From positions 1 to 64,000 of the forward strand of contig NZ_JAMXQU010000004.1 in NCBI RefSeq assembly GCF_024054035.1: DNA of 64,000 nt. Direction: 5' to 3'. The notes beneath the pieces were generated by a model. That model worked only from the letters and a program-made list of their open reading frames with translations. It was not told where the DNA came from and searched no databases. Every line of letters begins with the position of its first letter. Within the stretch, counting starts at the first letter, position 1. This document shows, piece by piece, positions 1 through 9,209 of this stretch. The position numbers and the translations under genes are program-made. The DNA is from Asaia lannensis NBRC 102526 (GTDB lineage: Bacteria > Pseudomonadota > Alphaproteobacteria > Acetobacterales > Acetobacteraceae).

Positions 1-12
1 ACACCCCACCCT

Positions 13-89
<77 letters not shown>

Positions 90-94
90 AAGAC

Positions 95-122
95 AAGCCC
101 GCTCAAACAAGCGGGCTTTTTT
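95..122 (+). terminator. Rho-independent terminator of the tRNA gene
   Basis: Arms AAGCCCGC and GCGGGCTT form a perfect 8-bp stem around an 8-nt loop, followed by a run of T (six T in total from the arm onward). It lies just after the tRNA CCA end. Confidence 0.9.
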
Positions 123-220
123 GCGTCTGAAGCTGGGGAGGGTACAGCTCTTGCCGATAACAATACTCTCATGACAAGCTGAGCATTCCGGTACGTTCTG
201 GAAGTACAGGGTGCAGCATC

Positions 221-505
221 ATGTTATCTGAACTCCCCATAGTCCTCATTCACGGACTGAATGGCGGTGGCTGGGTATGGCGCCACGTCGCGCCCATTCT
301 GCACGCCCAAGGACACCGGGTCATCACGCCTACCCTGACAGGGACGGGCGATCGCTCGCATCTCCTCTCTCACCACATCACCCTCAATACCCACATCGAA
401 GACGTGTCGTCGGTAATGTGTGCAGTAAGCGATATCGAGGTTCGGGCAGATTATCTGCCGAGCATAGTCAAAAAAATCTCGATTGGAGGGAATGCAAGGA
501 TATAG
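221..505 (+). pseudogene. truncated alpha/beta hydrolase (EstC-like N-terminal fragment)
   Basis: The first ~66 residues match the start of EstC/salicylate-esterase-like alpha/beta hydrolases: IVLIHG strand and oxyanion-hole region, GGGWVWRHVAPIL helix, then TPTLTGTGDRSHLL and a THIEDV segment. In the family this is followed by a GHSYGG nucleophile elbow. Here the similarity stops at about residue 66 and the remaining 28 residues look random, so the nucleophile Ser, acid and His are all missing. A normal member has 230-280 residues. It is best read as a decayed gene cut by deletion or insertion, lying between the tRNA and the glycan genes. Confidence 0.7.
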
Positions 506-553
506 GAAGAAGGTAGCCTTCAAACGATATCCGATCTGCTTTTAGAGTGTGCC

Positions 554-1150
554 ATGATTCGTAAGAGAAACAACATATTCCCTTTACTCCTGAAACACTC
601 TCTGTCTTACCAGATTGCGGAATGGGGTTGGGAAATTGGAGATCATACGTATGGGGCAACGGGATCCCCCATCGTTATTGAAGAAAAATATGCCAAACTT
701 CTTATTGGGAAATACTGCTCGATTGCACAGGAAGTATACATAATACTGGGCAATCATAGATTTGATACAGTTACGACATATCCATTCAAGGATATCAGCA
801 TGTTTTGGCCAGAAGCCGCTGAAGCGACAGACGATCACTATACCAAGGGTGACGTTACGATTGGCCATGACGTATGGATAGGCGCCCGCGCTACGATCAT
901 GTCTGGCACCACGATTGGCTCTGGCGCGGTTATCGCAACAGGAGCCGTAGTCACCCGAGATGTACCACCTTATGCGATAGTCGGAGGTAATCCAGCGAAA
1001 ATTATCAAATACCGCTTTGACGAGATGACTATTGCTCGTCTGCTGTCGATCGGATGGTGGGACTGGAGCGAAGAAGAAGTCCGATCACGGATGCGATCGA
1101 TCATGAGTGACAACGTCGAAGGATTTTTACAGGCCTTCGAGCGCGGATGA
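554..1150 (+). CDS. CatB-like O-acetyltransferase (hexapeptide repeat)
   Basis: 198 residues. Left-handed parallel beta-helix acetyltransferase of the xenobiotic/CatB type, which uses acetyl-CoA to acetylate a hydroxyl on a sugar or small molecule. Visible features are the early IGKYCSIA turn, a GNHRFD segment carrying the family catalytic His, an insert with FWPEA, then hexapeptide coils VTIGHDVWIGARATIMSGTTIGSGAVIATGAVVTRDVPPYAIVGGNPAKIIKYRF and a C-terminal helix WWDW. The ATG at 554 gives a full-length family member. Its place before glycosyltransferase and capsule export genes suggests it acetylates the exported glycan, but the substrate is inferred. AT-richer than the genes to the right of 13 kb. 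Confidence 0.85.
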   Translation: MIRKRNNIFPLLLKHSLSYQIAEWGWEIGDHTYGATGSPIVIEEKYAKLLIGKYCSIAQEVYIILGNHRFDTVTTYPFKDISMFWPEAAEATDDHYTKGDVTIGHDVWIGARATIMSGTTIGSGAVIATGAVVTRDVPPYAIVGGNPAKIIKYRFDEMTIARLLSIGWWDWSEEEVRSRMRSIMSDNVEGFLQAFERG

Positions 1151-1865
1151 TAGTCGAAGGGCATCCCTGACTGCTTGTTTTTCGGAAGCTGAACCTGATT
1201 GCAATAAGCTAGATTGTAATCAGGGGTGAGTACGCAAATCAGGCAAGATGACGAGGGGTGTTCTTTTGTCATCGTCGTTCGATGATTAAGATCAAGTTGA
1301 GCAGGGCCGCGGTGTTGGGGGCGGCATAGCATGATCATAATTTGTGCCTGATATCCGAGAGATGATTGCACGTTCACTCTTGAAGTTTGATGGCTTGCTG
1401 ATGATTGTTTCGGACACATCACACGGAAGGGGCTGCAAAAAAGGGAGGCTCCCGCGGATATGAAGACAATTGTGAGTCCCGGCCAGCTCGCGTGGAGACT
1501 TCGGTGATAAAGTCTGCGTCGCCGCTCGCGGGCGGGAGGGCGCCCTTTCGTTTATCCTGCCAGCGAGTCAGGCCCTGTGGAACGGAAGCTCACGTCCGGT
1601 CATTCCTCCTAACGGTAGTAACGGAAACAATGTTACGTTTTCCATGGCCGTTATCTGCATCGTCGATGCAGCAGACCGGATCAAGACCTGACAAAGCCTG
1701 GATGTTGGAACAACAATGAAATGTTTGTCTTCAGAAGGGGCACGTGCGTTCCCGGAAACGTCCATTCTCCAGAGGGCTGACAATAGGGATAAGGCAAAGC
1801 GGCCCTCTTGAGATATTTAACAAATTCGATACTCTGCCTGCAAAACAGACCAAGGGTATTCTGAC
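1151..1865. other. 715-bp stretch without a recognisable gene
   Basis: No convincing coding frame on either strand. An imperfect hairpin at 1195-1223 (CTGATTGCAAT / ATTGTAATCAG, one mismatch, 7-nt loop) lies 45 nt after the acetyltransferase stop but lacks a T run. Around 1500-1560 a GC-rich patch (GGGCGGGAGGGCGCCC) can fold locally. The mixed composition and lack of frames suggest the debris of rearranged DNA; I could not assign it to a known element. A possible promoter is listed separately at 1808-1835. Confidence 0.5.
1808..1835 (+). promoter_or_regulatory. possible sigma70 promoter of the GT4 gene
   Basis: TTGAGA, 16-bp spacer, TACTCT, about 31 nt before the TTG start of the glycosyltransferase. 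A visual match only; the -10 box is weak. Confidence 0.25.
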
Positions 1866-3161
1866 TTGTCCAGCCTGTCGATATGCATAGATGGCTTCAA
1901 TCTGGCTCTGCCTAAAGGTACCGGAGTTGCAACATACGCCCGGAATCTTGCGGCGGCTTACTCTGGTCTCGGTTACAAGGTTGACATTCTATATGGGCTG
2001 GATGTTCCGCAGAATGCGCCCAAAGCGCTGCAGGAAGTATTGTTTTTTGATAAACTGGGGGGCGCGAAGGCCGGGAAGGCCGCCAGATTTCCGACACCGA
2101 AGTGGTTCAAAAAGCATTTTTCGAGAAAAGCTAATGCCGCCTATACAATCGACTTCTCCGGAAGGGTAGAGCTTCGTAATGCCGGCGGAAAAATACCGCC
2201 GCACAATATCATATTGAACTGCAATGATTTATTTGAGCGTGCGGCAAAATATTATAAAAGAACAAGGAAATTTCTGGTTATTGACCTGCCTAATCCTCCG
2301 CAAATCATGCACTGGACCTATCCGCTACCTATACGGGTCAGGGGCGCAGTTAATGTATACACGCTGCATGATCTCGTCCCTTTGACGTTGCCTCAGACGA
2401 CTCTTGACAACAAAACTTATTATTATCGGCTAATCCGATCGATATGTCGGAGTGGAGATAAAATCATCACGGTATCCGAGGCTTCTAAGAGGGATATCAT
2501 CTCGTTTTTTCCTGCGTCTCGCAGCAATGTCTATAATACTTATCAGACTGCCGAACTTCCTCCAGTCCTGGATGACACGCAGACATATGAGGAGAAACGG
2601 GAAATAAAGTCTCTCTTCGGGCTTGATCCTGATGAATATTTTATTTTCTTTGGATCTCTGGAGCCGAAAAAGAATATCGGCCGACTGATCGAAGCATTTC
2701 TTGCAAGCGGTGTAAAGCGCCGCCTGGTGATCGTTGGAGCCATGGCTTGGAAAACAGAGGAGGAACTCCGTTTTCTCAAGCGTGGTGTCGAACAGGGGCG
2801 CATCCTTCATCTCGACTATCTGCCTAGATTCTCGCTTGTGGCACTCTTGCGAAATGCCAGAGCATTGCTGTTTCCCTCAATTGCCGAGGGCTTCGGATTG
2901 CCTGCTCTGGAAGCATTCAGTGTAGGAACCCCAGTACTATGTTCAGTTGAGGGCGGCTTGGGTGAAGTTGCTGGAGATGCGGCGTACATCGTTGACGCTT
3001 ATGATATCCAAAGTATCATGAGGGGAATTAACGCGATGGATCGTGATGATGATCTGTGCGAAAGGTTGAGAAAAGCAGGTTCGGAGCGTTTTAGTCAGTT
3101 CTCGGGAGATGTATACTGCAAACGTCTCGAACATGTGTGCAAATCCCTCCTGAATAAGTAA
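1866..3161 (+). CDS. GT4-family glycosyltransferase
   Basis: 431 residues, GT-B fold, predicted to transfer a sugar from an NDP-sugar to the growing glycan at the cytoplasmic membrane face. The N-terminus (ICIDGFNLALPKGTGVATYARNLA) is the Rossmann entry of the WcaI/AceA-like group. Further on are TLHDLVPLTLP, ITVSEASKRD, FIFFGSLEPKKNIGRLIEAF (donor-domain start) and the EGFGLPALEAFSVGTPVL motif that contains the GT4 E-x7-E. Translation must begin at TTG 1866 to keep the conserved first strand: no ATG exists in that frame upstream of the motif, and AAGGG lies ~10 nt before it. It probably builds the exported polysaccharide; donor and acceptor are unknown. Confidence 0.88.
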   Translation: MSSLSICIDGFNLALPKGTGVATYARNLAAAYSGLGYKVDILYGLDVPQNAPKALQEVLFFDKLGGAKAGKAARFPTPKWFKKHFSRKANAAYTIDFSGRVELRNAGGKIPPHNIILNCNDLFERAAKYYKRTRKFLVIDLPNPPQIMHWTYPLPIRVRGAVNVYTLHDLVPLTLPQTTLDNKTYYYRLIRSICRSGDKIITVSEASKRDIISFFPASRSNVYNTYQTAELPPVLDDTQTYEEKREIKSLFGLDPDEYFIFFGSLEPKKNIGRLIEAFLASGVKRRLVIVGAMAWKTEEELRFLKRGVEQGRILHLDYLPRFSLVALLRNARALLFPSIAEGFGLPALEAFSVGTPVLCSVEGGLGEVAGDAAYIVDAYDIQSIMRGINAMDRDDDLCERLRKAGSERFSQFSGDVYCKRLEHVCKSLLNK

Positions 3162-3352
3162 CGTATTTTTGCGTTGCGATATTTCCGGTACAAGTAAGTC
3201 TCGGACAATTTTCTTTTCCGTTCTCTTGTCATGGGGCGATGATTCGGCCTATCAATGGCCCGTCCCACAGGGGAGGCCTCCACTTTCCGCAGGCACAAAA
3301 CCCCCAAGTGATTTAATGTGCGTCGAAGCGACGTTGATATCTGGAGGCTGTT

Positions 3353-4606
3353 GTGAGGTTGCGTTCTCTATTGCTGGTAGGGACCGGCACGTCCATGCTC
3401 GTCCTGTCCGGCTGCGGAGCCCTTCCGAATAGTGGGCCTACCGAAACGCAGATATTGAAAACCCAAAAAGACGCGAAAAAAAATACGCTTGGTTTTGGTA
3501 TCGTTCAGATAAGTGCCGATCTTGTCTCGCTTCTTGAAAGCGAGTCTCCTTCGCCCTTGTCCGCGCTAAATAGCATCACTGCTCCGAGTTCCTCCAATGA
3601 TGCGATTGGTCCGGGGGATACGCTCCAGATATCCATTTATGAGGTTGGCAACTCCCTCTTCGGCGGTACGGGCGGTAACGCTAGCGGGAGTTCGACCATC
3701 GAGTCTCTGACCGGCTCTGCGGTAGGTTCTCCTCCGGCAGCGGGGATATTGATGGGTTCAACGCCGGCCGAGGCACGCGGAGAGGCCGGAACGGTGCTGA
3801 GTAATTTACCCCCACTGGTGGTGAGCGCAAACGGGACTATAACAGTCCCATATATTGGCACGATGAATGTCTCGCATCAGACTACGGACTCAGTGGCGGC
3901 TAATATACGAGGCAAACTGACTGGGAAATCCCAGTCTCCGCAGGTGATCGTCCGATTGATACAGGGCGTCACGAATTCTGCCTTGATCTTTGGCGATGTG
4001 AAACGGCCGGGTCGTGTTTCTCTTTCGCCCTCGCGAGAGCGGTTGCTGGATATCGTTGCGCTCGCTCAGGGTACAGTGCATGCCCCTGAAGATTCTGTTA
4101 TCCAGATTATACGTGGCGAGCACGTCGTGCGTGTTCCGATGACACTGCCGGTGAATGATCCATCTGAGAATATACAGATCAGGCCTGGCGACCGAATCAA
4201 CGTCATGTATAAGCCGCGCGCGTTTACGGTGTTCGGCGCCGCTGGAAAGGTAAGCGAGGTTCCTTTCAATGTTCCTGAGCTCACTCTGGCAGAGGCGCTC
4301 GCGCGGGCGGGGGGGCCTTCGGATGGTCGTGCCGATCCGAACGGGGTCTTCCTTCTGCGTTATGAAAACAATGACGTGGTGCGTAGGCTTGGATTGCCAG
4401 TTTCGGATACGGCTACGGTAACGCCTGTCGTTTATCAGATTGATATGATGAACGCCGGTAATTACTTCCTCGCGCAGCGCTTTGTGATGCGCGATAAGGA
4501 CCTTCTCTACTTCTCCAACTCCAAGTCTAACGAATTCTATAAGCTGTTTGCTCTCATCAGTACGATCGTTCAGCCAGGCATTACCGCTGGTTATATGGCT
4601 AGGTAA
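3353..4606 (+). CDS. outer-membrane polysaccharide export lipoprotein (Wza/KpsD/BexD type)
   Basis: 417 residues. GTG start at 3353 with GGAGG 6 nt upstream. Signal peptide with lipobox LVLSGC, lipid-modified Cys at residue 21. The polysaccharide-export domain follows (DAIGPGDTLQISIYEVG, then ANGTITVPYIGTMNVSHQTTDSVAANI), then two SLBB-type regions (residues about 205-275, GDVKRPGRVSLS, and about 285-380, FTVFGAAGKVSEVPF...TLAEALARAGG). A residue 90-145 Gly/Ser-rich insert is unusual. The protein should form the outer-membrane channel of the capsule exporter together with the KpsE/M/T-like proteins encoded at 6.4-9.1 kb. Confidence 0.9.
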   Translation: MRLRSLLLVGTGTSMLVLSGCGALPNSGPTETQILKTQKDAKKNTLGFGIVQISADLVSLLESESPSPLSALNSITAPSSSNDAIGPGDTLQISIYEVGNSLFGGTGGNASGSSTIESLTGSAVGSPPAAGILMGSTPAEARGEAGTVLSNLPPLVVSANGTITVPYIGTMNVSHQTTDSVAANIRGKLTGKSQSPQVIVRLIQGVTNSALIFGDVKRPGRVSLSPSRERLLDIVALAQGTVHAPEDSVIQIIRGEHVVRVPMTLPVNDPSENIQIRPGDRINVMYKPRAFTVFGAAGKVSEVPFNVPELTLAEALARAGGPSDGRADPNGVFLLRYENNDVVRRLGLPVSDTATVTPVVYQIDMMNAGNYFLAQRFVMRDKDLLYFSNSKSNEFYKLFALISTIVQPGITAGYMAR

Positions 4607-4968
4607 GCGAGTGAATCGAGCATGGATTGTGATGTTGCGTGAGAGGTAACAACGCTCACGATCCATGTGATGAAGGGAGTTACCAAAATTTGTTCGGAAT
4701 ATGTACTGCAATACTGTTGTGCAGTCATCAAAACAAATACTCAGTAAATTTTGATGATAGTTTCCAGGGACCTATTTTCTGATATTCTGCCTATAGTTAT
4801 ACTAAGAACGCGTAGGATTTGTATTTATTGTGCAAGCGCCTACAAAGTGTAGCAACCTAAAGATTGACACAATTTGCGGCTGTAAGTCTGCGGGAGAATG
4901 CGTTAGGTATGTTTCTTTTGTAATTTTTTATTGCAAGTAGCAAACACCACTTTCCTAGGGTCGGCAGT
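4607..4968. other. 362-bp AT-rich intergenic region with hairpin
   Basis: No gene seen. Arms 4621-4632 and 4656-4667 (CATGGATTGTGA / TCACGATCCATG) pair over 12 bp with one G:T wobble, 15 nt after the exporter stop; there is no T tract, so termination is only possible. The remainder to 4968 is AT-rich and presumably carries the promoter of the downstream hydrolase gene. Confidence 0.45.
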
Positions 4969-6267
4969 ATGATGGAAGACAACGACAACGCCGTTATCGA
5001 GCAGATTGGCCGATATACATTGTCCTACTATCCCTCGGGAACAGATAGCATTGTGGTTGTGTTTGCGTCGGCGGGTGCGCGTCTAGCTGGCCCAATTGAA
5101 GAGTTCAAGGGATCGCTTCGACGGTATGGAATATCCATGCTGTTCGTCCGGGATCGTTATTCGTCATGGTACCAGGAACCAGAGGCGGAAGACATGTTTC
5201 GTAAGGCTGCCGATATGGTAAGCGCTTATAAAAACGTGGCGGTTCTTGGAGAGTCGATGGGCGGATCCGGGGCACTCCTATTTCCCAGGTACTGCGATAA
5301 CATTGATCGTACGCTTGCATTCTCTCCTCTCTACAGTTTCGGATACCCATACAATAATTTTGCTGCTGGCTGGGAGAATGACCAGACACCACAATTCTGG
5401 GCGTTCGATACGGACAGTGAAGCAGCGCGCGAAACATCGGTGCTGATGTTCGGTGCACGCCAGTGGCAGGATGCCCCGCATGCAGGCGTGTACGCCCTGG
5501 AGGGATATCCGGTCTTGATGATCAAAGGGGCTGGTCACCTGGTGGCGGCCCATCTGAAAAAGGGGACCTCAGAAAACTATCTGGGACAGCTGCTGGATCT
5601 GTTTCTGGATTTTTCTCTCCCGTTCCGAGCTGAAAACGTCAGGAGCCGACTGCGGCCTGTCATTGCCAGATATGGTCTTGAGGAGCGAGACTGGAATTTC
5701 GAGGCGGTTATGAGGCGATCTCATATTCGCATCCAGGAGCGTGGAACGCTCCCGGCACCTTCGGGGTGTGTGGATCTTGCCTTGAACCGACCGACGGATC
5801 AAAGCTCCGTTTGGGAGCACGCTGCCGGTAAAACGACCCAGGAAGATTCGGCCCGTGCCGTCGAGGACATTCTGTACGAATTCTTCGCTTTTCATACCGA
5901 TCTTGAGGATAATCCATGGTGGAAGGTTGATTTGGGTGCAAACGCGGAGATCGAAGAAATTCGTATTTACAACCGGATCGACGATGCTTCCGAGCGTGGG
6001 CTCAGGTTTACGATTCAGATCTTCGAAGGGCGGCAGTGGAAAACCGTCTTTCGCAAAGATAATCACGATATGTTCGGCGGAATCGACGGCACGCCTTTCA
6101 TATGGCGACCCGAAGGTGGGCTCAGGACGCAGCATTTGCGCATCAGATCGCTTGCGCTTGAAGACTACCTTCACTATCAAAAAATCGAAATTTTCGGACG
6201 TCGCGGCGTCGGAGTGTTGAGGGAAAAGACGCAGGTGGGCGGTGACCTTTCGGGTTCATCGCATTGA
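4969..6267 (+). CDS. alpha/beta hydrolase fused to F5/8C (discoidin) carbohydrate-binding domain
   Basis: 432 residues. Residues 1-220 resemble a compact alpha/beta hydrolase: strand SIVVVFASAGARL, nucleophile elbow GESMGGSG with Ser96, and a late GAGH with His190. Residues about 267-420 form a coagulation factor 5/8 type C domain: CVDLALNRPTDQSS entry, NPWWKVDLGANAEIEEIRIYNRID core, and a final YQKIEIFG strand. No signal peptide, so the protein appears cytoplasmic unless exported by an unknown route. Location between capsule export genes suggests a role in trimming, acylating or de-acylating the glycan; this is inference. Two adjacent ATG codons start it (4969, 4972). The combination of hydrolase and discoidin domain in this context is unusual. 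Confidence 0.75.
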   Translation: MMEDNDNAVIEQIGRYTLSYYPSGTDSIVVVFASAGARLAGPIEEFKGSLRRYGISMLFVRDRYSSWYQEPEAEDMFRKAADMVSAYKNVAVLGESMGGSGALLFPRYCDNIDRTLAFSPLYSFGYPYNNFAAGWENDQTPQFWAFDTDSEAARETSVLMFGARQWQDAPHAGVYALEGYPVLMIKGAGHLVAAHLKKGTSENYLGQLLDLFLDFSLPFRAENVRSRLRPVIARYGLEERDWNFEAVMRRSHIRIQERGTLPAPSGCVDLALNRPTDQSSVWEHAAGKTTQEDSARAVEDILYEFFAFHTDLEDNPWWKVDLGANAEIEEIRIYNRIDDASERGLRFTIQIFEGRQWKTVFRKDNHDMFGGIDGTPFIWRPEGGLRTQHLRIRSLALEDYLHYQKIEIFGRRGVGVLREKTQVGGDLSGSSH

Positions 6268-6432
6268 TCTTCGTAGCCTGGCTGCCGATCGACTTGCGCC
6301 GAGTATCCCAATGGGGGAGGCGCAAGTTAGTGTGAATGACTATTGTTTGTTGCAGGCAGTAGCCAGATTGTCGAGCCGAAACTTCCAGTATCTGTTATCA
6401 GACACTCTATAGATTGAGCAGAAAGGTCATCA

Positions 6433-7608
6433 ATGTCGGATCAGCCAGCAGGGCAGGGGATAGAGGGATACACGCCTCAGCCCCGTACGCGCAAAAATAT
6501 AATTATGCCTGTCCTCGCGTTCTTTAGAAAAAGACCCGATCTGACACTTTGCGTGATCCTTCCTAATATTCTCCTATTCATCTACCTGACTTGTATTGCT
6601 AGCCCGCAATACGTTTCCGAAGCGCATTTCATGGTCAGAAGCGAGCGCAGTCAGAACGGGACTTCTCTTTCCATGCTCCTTCAGGTTGGTGGAGAGAGTA
6701 TCACGAGCGAAAATACCTTTGCGGTACAGGACTACATGACCTCGCGTGATGCAATGAACCTTCTTATACAGAAAGAAGGTCTTGCAAAGGTATTCGATCC
6801 AAAAAATGCAGATTTCATGGCGCGTTATCCGAATTGGTATTCGCGTACAGATCACGAAAGCTTTTACAGATATTATAAAAGGCATATCAAAGCGCAGGTT
6901 GACGCTGAAACATCCCTGTCCGTACTCAGAGTACGGACCTTTAGTGCCAGTGACTCCAAGCGCATAGCGACGGCATTGATCACGGCTTCTGAGGGTTTGA
7001 TTAACGAGATCAACGATCGGCAGCGTCAGAATCTTATCGGTGCAGCACAAAAAGAAGTCACAAATACACTCGCGCAGCTGAAAAAGCTGCAGGAGCGTAT
7101 GGCTAATTTCCGCGATACGAATGCGATAATCGATCCTGAAAAGCAGACGGCTCCGCTTGTCGGAACCCAGTATGCTTTACAGGCAATGCTGCTTTCTACT
7201 CAGATGCGGCTTGATCGTATGCGTCTCACATCCCCGGAAAGCCCAACGATAAAGGTGTATGAGCAGCAGATTTCCGTTTTGCAGCATGAGCTGAAAACGG
7301 CAGGATCTCGTCTCACCGGAGGGACGGAGTCTCTCGTTCCCAAGCTTACGGAATTCGATACCCTGTCTATACAGAGGCAGTTGCTCGAGAAGGTATTGAT
7401 GTCTGAAGTTGCCTCCCTGGAGGCCGCAAAAGCACAGGCAAATCGTCAGATGGTTTTCCTGGAAGAAGTGACGAAGCCGGATCAGCCCGACTATCCCGAA
7501 TATCCGCCGGTATATTACGTCATGGCAATCTCAATATTCTGCACATACGGGTTGTACGTGATGATCAAGCTACTCGTTGCAGGAGCACGGGAGCACAAGA
7601 TCACATGA
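6433..7608 (+). CDS. capsule export inner-membrane protein (KpsE/BexC/CtrB type)
   Basis: 391 residues, polysaccharide co-polymerase type 3. One membrane segment near residues 36-56 (LTLCVILPNILLFIYLTCIA), the family motif SPQYVSEAHFMVRSE just after it, a long periplasmic coiled region (about 190-330, rich in Q/K/E) and a second membrane segment near 358-380. It bridges the inner-membrane ABC transporter and the Wza-like channel. ATG with AAAGG 6 nt upstream. Its stop overlaps the start of the permease gene by ATGA, indicating translational coupling. Confidence 0.92.
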   Translation: MSDQPAGQGIEGYTPQPRTRKNIIMPVLAFFRKRPDLTLCVILPNILLFIYLTCIASPQYVSEAHFMVRSERSQNGTSLSMLLQVGGESITSENTFAVQDYMTSRDAMNLLIQKEGLAKVFDPKNADFMARYPNWYSRTDHESFYRYYKRHIKAQVDAETSLSVLRVRTFSASDSKRIATALITASEGLINEINDRQRQNLIGAAQKEVTNTLAQLKKLQERMANFRDTNAIIDPEKQTAPLVGTQYALQAMLLSTQMRLDRMRLTSPESPTIKVYEQQISVLQHELKTAGSRLTGGTESLVPKLTEFDTLSIQRQLLEKVLMSEVASLEAAKAQANRQMVFLEEVTKPDQPDYPEYPPVYYVMAISIFCTYGLYVMIKLLVAGAREHKIT

Positions 7609-8408
7609 GTACCCAACATTCGAAGAAGTACTCTATTTGGCAGTGCTTTTATTTGCAGTTCAAAGTCATACATGCTCTCGTGTTGCGAGAGATTCATACA
7701 CGTTATGGCCGCGAAAATATCGGATTTCTGTGGGTTATCGGCGAGCCGATCATGTTCTGTGCGGGTGTGGCGATTCTCTGGACTGCTATCAGACCCGCCC
7801 GTGAGCATGGACTTGCGATGACTGCGATCGTTGTCACGGGATACGTGCCCCTAACCATGTGGCGACACTGTCTCGGTCGAGCCGTGAAGGCCTATGAGGC
7901 CAACGGGAGCCTACTGTTCCACAGGCAGGTAACGCCATTCGATATCATAACCGCACGGTCCTTTCTCGAAATTATCGGGACCATCATGGCCGGCGTGGTG
8001 GTGACGATCGGGGCTATTCTGTTTGGTTTCATGAAGCCCCCACAGGATTTCGGTCTGTTATTCCTTGGATTGTTTTTCCAAAGCCTGTTCTGTTTCGCAA
8101 CGGCGCTCCTTGCGGCCTCGTTGAGCGAGCTCTCTGATTTCGTTGAGAAGGTCGTCGGAATATTCAGCTATCTGGCTCTTCCAGTTACTGGCGCCTTCAT
8201 AATGGTCAGCTGGGTCCCTATAAAGTATCAATGGATACTCCTGTGTTCTCCAATGGTGCACAACGTAGAGATGATACGAGGCGGACAGTTTGGCATGGGC
8301 GCAAATGTTCACTACGACGTATTTTTCGACTCCTGGATAACCGGCCTCCTGCTGCTTATCGGTATTATCCTGACAGCAAACGTGCGCAAGCACCTTGAGA
8401 TCGTCTAG
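7605..8408 (+). CDS. capsule polysaccharide ABC transporter permease (KpsM-like)
   Basis: 267 residues, ABC-2 type membrane domain with six predicted hydrophobic segments. The N-terminal cytoplasmic part has RYGRENIGFLWVIGEP, typical of KpsM/Wzm proteins. Overlaps the KpsE-like gene by 4 bp and is followed 17 nt later by the ATPase gene. Together with that ATPase it should flip or translocate the finished, lipid-linked glycan across the inner membrane. Confidence 0.93.
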   Translation: MSTQHSKKYSIWQCFYLQFKVIHALVLREIHTRYGRENIGFLWVIGEPIMFCAGVAILWTAIRPAREHGLAMTAIVVTGYVPLTMWRHCLGRAVKAYEANGSLLFHRQVTPFDIITARSFLEIIGTIMAGVVVTIGAILFGFMKPPQDFGLLFLGLFFQSLFCFATALLAASLSELSDFVEKVVGIFSYLALPVTGAFIMVSWVPIKYQWILLCSPMVHNVEMIRGGQFGMGANVHYDVFFDSWITGLLLLIGIILTANVRKHLEIV

Positions 8409-8425
8409 GTCGAGGCAAGCATGAT

Positions 8426-9073
8426 ATGTTGAAATGCATCAACGTGACGAAGGATTTCCATACTACCGGAGGTATTCGAAGAGTTCTCAATGGCGTCAAT
8501 CTCACTGTTGAACGTGGGGAAAAGCTCGGGATTCTTGGTCATAACGGTGCTGGAAAGTCGACCCTGTTGCGCCTGATAGGGGGTGTCGACTACCTGACAG
8601 CCGGCCGTATCGAGCGCGATATGTCCGTCTCGTGGCCATTGGCGTTCACTGGAGCATTCCAAGGTAGCCTCAGTGGGCTGGACAATCTGCGATTTATCTG
8701 CCGCATCTATGAGAAGGATTATCCGCAGACAAGAGAGTTTGTGGATGAATTCGCCGCGCTCGGAAAGCAGCTGCTTGAGCCGGTTAAAACCTATTCGTCC
8801 GGTATGAGAGCACGTCTCGCGTTTGCGCTTTCCCTTGCGATCGAGTTTGAATGCTATCTGATCGACGAGGTTATCATGGTCGGCGATGCCCGGTTCGCCG
8901 AAAAGTGTCACCGGGAACTTTTCGAGAAACGCGAAGATCGAAGTCTGATAATCGTGTCGCACAATATGGAGTTCGTAAGAGACTCCTGCACCAGATGTGT
9001 TCTATTGCGCGACGGCAAGGCTCATGATTGCGATAGTGTACAGGACGGGATCGAATCCTATCATAGATACTGA
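8426..9073 (+). CDS. capsule polysaccharide ABC transporter ATPase (KpsT-like)
   Basis: 215 residues, the usual KpsT size. Walker A GHNGAGKS (residues 38-45), signature YSSGMRARLAFALSLA, Walker B CYLIDEVIMVGD and the switch His in IIVSHNMEF. The short form without a C-terminal carbohydrate-binding extension is that of group 2 capsule exporters rather than of Wzt with a glycan-recognition domain. The ATG at 8426 is chosen because the ATG at 8420 is out of frame. Confidence 0.94.
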   Translation: MLKCINVTKDFHTTGGIRRVLNGVNLTVERGEKLGILGHNGAGKSTLLRLIGGVDYLTAGRIERDMSVSWPLAFTGAFQGSLSGLDNLRFICRIYEKDYPQTREFVDEFAALGKQLLEPVKTYSSGMRARLAFALSLAIEFECYLIDEVIMVGDARFAEKCHRELFEKREDRSLIIVSHNMEFVRDSCTRCVLLRDGKAHDCDSVQDGIESYHRY

Positions 9074-9209
9074 TCCTTATGAGCGAAAGTGTGGAGCGGG
9101 CAGTTTCGTTTGTATATGGTATTGAAAAGTCCAATTGCGGGTCCTATAGGAATAGTACTGTCTAGAATTCTTGTTTATTCCTTCAACAGCGGCGGGTTAC
9201 TTATTTTAA

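Noticed and set aside
1405-1719. Possible protein-coding frame in the 1151-1865 gap
   Set aside because: Random composition, no SD, no family character, overlapped by frames on the other strand.
9060-9209. Terminator or promoter signal between kpsT and the GT32-like gene
   Set aside because: A weak GGAATA...TATTCC pairing across 20 nt only; not enough for a feature.
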